From contig NZ_KB894095.1 of assembly GCF_000374305.1 (NCBI RefSeq), forward strand, positions 1 through 64,000: 64,000 bases of DNA, written 5' to 3'. The translations under genes and the position numbers were made by a program. The notes under the pieces were generated by a model. That model did no database searches. It was not told the origin of the DNA and worked only from the letters and a program-made list of their open reading frames with translations. Of this stretch, positions 61,395 through 64,000 are shown one piece after another (within the stretch, counting starts at the first letter, position 1; the number at the start of each line of letters is the position of its first letter). The DNA comes from Actinomadura flavalba DSM 45200. GTDB lineage: Bacteria > Actinomycetota > Actinomycetes > Streptosporangiales > Streptosporangiaceae.

Positions 61395-64000
61395 GGGACG
61401 CCGTTGCCGACCAGGCGGTCCCACTCGGCGCGGGAGAGGCCGCCGGTGCGGGAGCAGAGGTCCTTCTTCAGCAGGTGCGGCGCGACGGTGTGGGTGACGA
61501 GCTTGGCGTCGTCCTGGCCGACGCTGAACAGCCGGGTGCCGTCCGGGCTGAACGCGAGGGACTGGACGTCGGTGCTGTTGGTCGTCGCGGTGTGACCGGT
61601 CAGCGGGAGACCCAGGCGACGGCCGGTGCCGACGTCCCACAGGTCGACCTTGCCGCGGACGTCGGCGGTGGCGGCGAGCCGCCCGTCCGGCGAGATCGCG
61701 GTGATGGGCGACGGCCCCTTCGGGAGCCGGATCGGGCCGCCGCGCTGGCGGAGCGTCGCCACGTCCCAGAACCGCAGGGAGCGCTGCTCGACCGACCCCT
61801 CGACCGTCGCCAGGACGCCCTGCGGGCTGAGCGCCTGGACGCTGCGGATCGCGGCCGGGGCGTTGAGCGCGCCGGGTTCGACGACGGTCCGCCCGGACGG
61901 GAACGCGACCACGCCGAGGTCGAGCGCGGACACGACGCGCTTGCCGTCCTTGCTCCAGACGATCTGTGTCTCCGAGTCCACCGAGAGCGTCGACGGCTGC
62001 TTCGTCCGCGCCTCCCCCAGTTTGCGGCCGTTCGCGCTGTCGTAGAACGCGAGCACGGCAGGCCGCGTCGAGACCACGACGGCCACCGCCCGCCCGTCCG
62101 GCGAGAACGACGGCAGCGGCCGCAGCGACGGCGCCGAACCGGTCTGGATCACGGTGCGCCGCGCGCCGGACCGCACGTCCCAGACCTCGATCGCGCCGCT
62201 CTCGTCGGGCAGCGCGAGGAACCGCCCGCCGGGCGACAGCGCCATCTCGCGTCCGACCGGGTGGCCGATGCGCAGATCGGACCGCTTGGTCCGGGTCCGG
62301 GCGTCCCAGATCTGGAGGGTGTCAGGGTCCACGCCCAGCGTCGGCACGCGGACGGCCAGCGTGCTCCCGTCCGGGCTGATCGCCGTCTTCACGCTCAGCG
62401 GCGCGAACCGCAGCGGACGGGTGAAGCTGGACACGTCGAGCGACCGCACCCGGGCCTCGCCGTCGACGCAGCGCAGCGTCGTCCCGGCGGCGTCGAACCG
62501 GGTGCCCGAGCACATCGCGTCCGGCCGGTAGCGCAGATAGGGCTGCTCCTGCGTGCCGGGCTCGGTGCTCCACAGCGTCGTGTCGGTGGCGATGTAGCCG
62601 CCGTCCCGGCTGAAGTCCAGCGACGTGTCCTGCATGTCTTTGGGCGCCGACAGCGTCGTGCGGACCTTCCGCGTCCGCGCGTCCAGCACGACGATGACGT
62701 CACCGGCGCGGGTGGCGAGGAAGCGGCCGTCCGGGCTGAACGTCGTGCCGACGAACTGGCGGGCGCCGTCGAACGGGTACCGGCCGCGCGCGTCGTGGTC
62801 GCCGGAGACCTCCTTGCCGGTCGTCAGGTCCCACCAGGCCAGCCGCGTCCTGTTCTTCCCGGCCGCCAGCGGCAGCACCATGAAGCGCTCGTCCGGCGGC
62901 ATCGCCGGGCTCCACACGCTGCTGTCGCCCTTGGCGCGGAACAGCGTCCGGCCGGTCGCCGCCTCCACGACCGTGATGTCGCCCCGGTAGGTCGTGACGA
63001 GCTTCGCGCCGGTCGGGCTGAGGTGCAGGCCCGCGCCGGCCCGGTGCTTGTACGGAAGAGGGGACGGGGTGCCGCGCGCGACGTCCCAGAACGTCTGGGT
63101 GCCGTCCTGCTGGAGGGTGAACAGGCGCTTGCCGTCGAGCGTGAGGTCCAGACCGGCGAGCTGCGCGCCGGGGAGGTTGATCGTCCGCACGATCCGGCGG
63201 GCCTCGGGGTCGACGATGACGGCCCGGTTCTGCTCGCGCTTGAAGAAGACGAGCGGGCCGCCGTTCTGCGGGTAGGCCCGGTTCCACGAGCCGTCGATGC
63301 CCGGCGGCGTCCAGATGTCACGTTCCCACTGGGAGCTCAGCGTCACCAGGGCGTGGTGGGTGTCGGCGTTGCCGGGGGCGAGCGACTCGGCGGCGACGGC
63401 GAGGCGGCGGGCCAGCGCCGGGTCGGTCCGCCGCGACTGGACGGCCTGCGCGGCGAGCTGCCGTCCGACGGCCGCGTCGCGCTGCGCGGACACCGTCGCG
63501 TTGGCCTTGCTCAGGTTGAGGCTCTGGAACCCGGCGGCGACGCCCGCGCCGGTGGCGATCAGCAGCAGGACGGCCAGCGCGGCGGCCACGACGGTGCGGG
63601 TCCGGGCGCGGACGCGGGTCTGCGCGACCGACGCCGCGATCAGGTCGCGTTCGGCGAGGTTGAGGGTGAGCCTGCGGCGGCCGGTCGACGCCCAGCCGAG
63701 CGCGTCGTCCAGGCTCGATCCCTGGAGCAGGTCGGCGGTCTTGCGGCCGTGCGCGTTCCAGCGGCGGGCGGCTCCGGCGAGGGCGTGGTGGCCGTCCAGC
63801 CCGGCGCGTTCGGCCTCGACCCAGTCGCGCAGCCGGGGCCAGGCGCGCAGCAGCGCCGGGGTGGTGATGGCGGCGACGCCGCCGGTGATGCGGAGCAGGC
63901 CCGCGTCGCTGAACGCCCGCAGCACGCGTTCGACGGTGAAGTGGCCGGTCTCGCCGTCCTCGAACTCCTTGATCGGGACGGTGCACAGGACGTCGTCGGC
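61376..64000 (-). CDS. WD40-repeat protein, probable nSTAND NTPase (5' end beyond right edge)
   Basis: The visible 870+ residues start with the tail of a helical region ('AHGRKTADLLQGSSLDD'), then one membrane helix ('VVAAALAVLLLIATGAGVAA') and a coiled stretch ('SAQRDAAVGRQLAAQAVQSR'). About 14 WD40-type blades follow, such as 'TFSPDGRFLATRAG', 'TAISPDGRLAATADVRGKVD' and 'LAFSPDGTRLFSVGQDD'. This is the C-terminal layout of actinomycete nSTAND/AfsR-like signalling proteins; the NTPase domain would be upstream, outside the window. The stop (61378-61376) overlaps the convergent gene. Confidence 0.85.
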   Translation of the reverse strand, partial: ADDVLCTVPIKEFEDGETGHFTVERVLRAFSDAGLLRITGGVAAITTPALLRAWPRLRDWVEAERAGLDGHHALAGAARRWNAHGRKTADLLQGSSLDDALGWASTGRRRLTLNLAERDLIAASVAQTRVRARTRTVVAAALAVLLLIATGAGVAAGFQSLNLSKANATVSAQRDAAVGRQLAAQAVQSRRTDPALARRLAVAAESLAPGNADTHHALVTLSSQWERDIWTPPGIDGSWNRAYPQNGGPLVFFKREQNRAVIVDPEARRIVRTINLPGAQLAGLDLTLDGKRLFTLQQDGTQTFWDVARGTPSPLPYKHRAGAGLHLSPTGAKLVTTYRGDITVVEAATGRTLFRAKGDSSVWSPAMPPDERFMVLPLAAGKNRTRLAWWDLTTGKEVSGDHDARGRYPFDGARQFVGTTFSPDGRFLATRAGDVIVVLDARTRKVRTTLSAPKDMQDTSLDFSRDGGYIATDTTLWSTEPGTQEQPYLRYRPDAMCSGTRFDAAGTTLRCVDGEARVRSLDVSSFTRPLRFAPLSVKTAISPDGSTLAVRVPTLGVDPDTLQIWDARTRTKRSDLRIGHPVGREMALSPGGRFLALPDESGAIEVWDVRSGARRTVIQTGSAPSLRPLPSFSPDGRAVAVVVSTRPAVLAFYDSANGRKLGEARTKQPSTLSVDSETQIVWSKDGKRVVSALDLGVVAFPSGRTVVEPGALNAPAAIRSVQALSPQGVLATVEGSVEQRSLRFWDVATLRQRGGPIRLPKGPSPITAISPDGRLAATADVRGKVDLWDVGTGRRLGLPLTGHTATTNSTDVQSLAFSPDGTRLFSVGQDDAKLVTHTVAPHLLKKDLCSRTGGLSRAEWDRLVGNGVPYRTTC

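Overview
The window is very GC-rich, uses many GTG starts, has short overlaps between co-directional genes and no ribosomal RNA. Its families (DUF397/DUF5753 WhiJ-like regulators, F420-dependent LLM oxidoreductases, a SAM-IV riboswitch, a DUF574 methyltransferase, oligoribonuclease) point to a filamentous actinomycete. An Actinomadura-like member of the Streptosporangiales is my inference; no 16S gene is present to confirm it. Most of the window looks like chromosomal core and near-core sequence; I see no integrase, transposase or phage structural gene.

Region 1 (1-4.5 kb) is a patch of developmental-type regulators. A BldC/MerR-like HTH gene runs off the left edge and is coupled to an RsbW-like ATPase. 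Divergent from them is a WhiJ-like DUF5753 regulator with its DUF397 partner. Facing these is a five-gene minus-strand operon: a small unknown protein, DUF6879, a C-terminally eroded DUF5753 regulator, a 32-residue Lys/Pro-rich peptide with its own strong ribosome binding site, and a PIMT-like O-methyltransferase whose start overlaps the peptide's stop. The last two look like a minimal imiditide (aspartimide RiPP) cluster and are the most interesting item here.

Region 2 (4.7-13.3 kb) has an RmlD-like reductase, a phosphotransferase-cobD-cobQ-DUF1444 run, tRNA-Arg(TCT), a GT4 glycosyltransferase beside a ~100-bp remnant of a second copy, an S4 RNA-binding protein and a BCCT transporter. Region 3 (13.6-20.9 kb) has a two-domain FKBP isomerase, a class A penicillin-binding protein with a perfect 10 x 15-bp GGSAT repeat, an orphan five-repeat CRISPR array without cas genes, a lipoprotein, and a SAM-IV riboswitch controlling a class V aminotransferase.

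Region 4 (20.9-38.2 kb) has a giant SseB-domain protein with a ~1,070-residue low-complexity linker, two small associated genes, a TauE/SafE exporter behind an inverted-repeat operator, a SpoU methyltransferase, a membrane-anchored binding-protein/VWA fusion, a sigma/anti-sigma fusion, an aminoglycoside-phosphotransferase-like kinase, a degenerate amidase-like protein, and a divergent MocR/PPOX pair.

Region 5 (38.3-58.8 kb) has oligoribonuclease, tRNA-His(GTG), two LLM oxidoreductases, RidA, a nitrilase, a LuxR-type regulator, two identical tRNA-Lys(CTT) genes 15.6 kb apart, a glutaminase-STAS/hydrolase operon, RlmG, a frameshifted HEPN gene, a six-gene translationally coupled stressosome operon (RsbR-RsbS-RsbT, a HATPase/PP2C protein, a hybrid kinase and an RR-SpoIIE phosphatase), a GlcD/GlcF fusion, a DUF574 methyltransferase and a desaturase whose 3' end runs into tRNA-Lys. 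Region 6 (58.9-64 kb) has an asparagine-synthase-like protein without the catalytic Cys2, a membrane protein and a WD40 protein truncated by the right edge.
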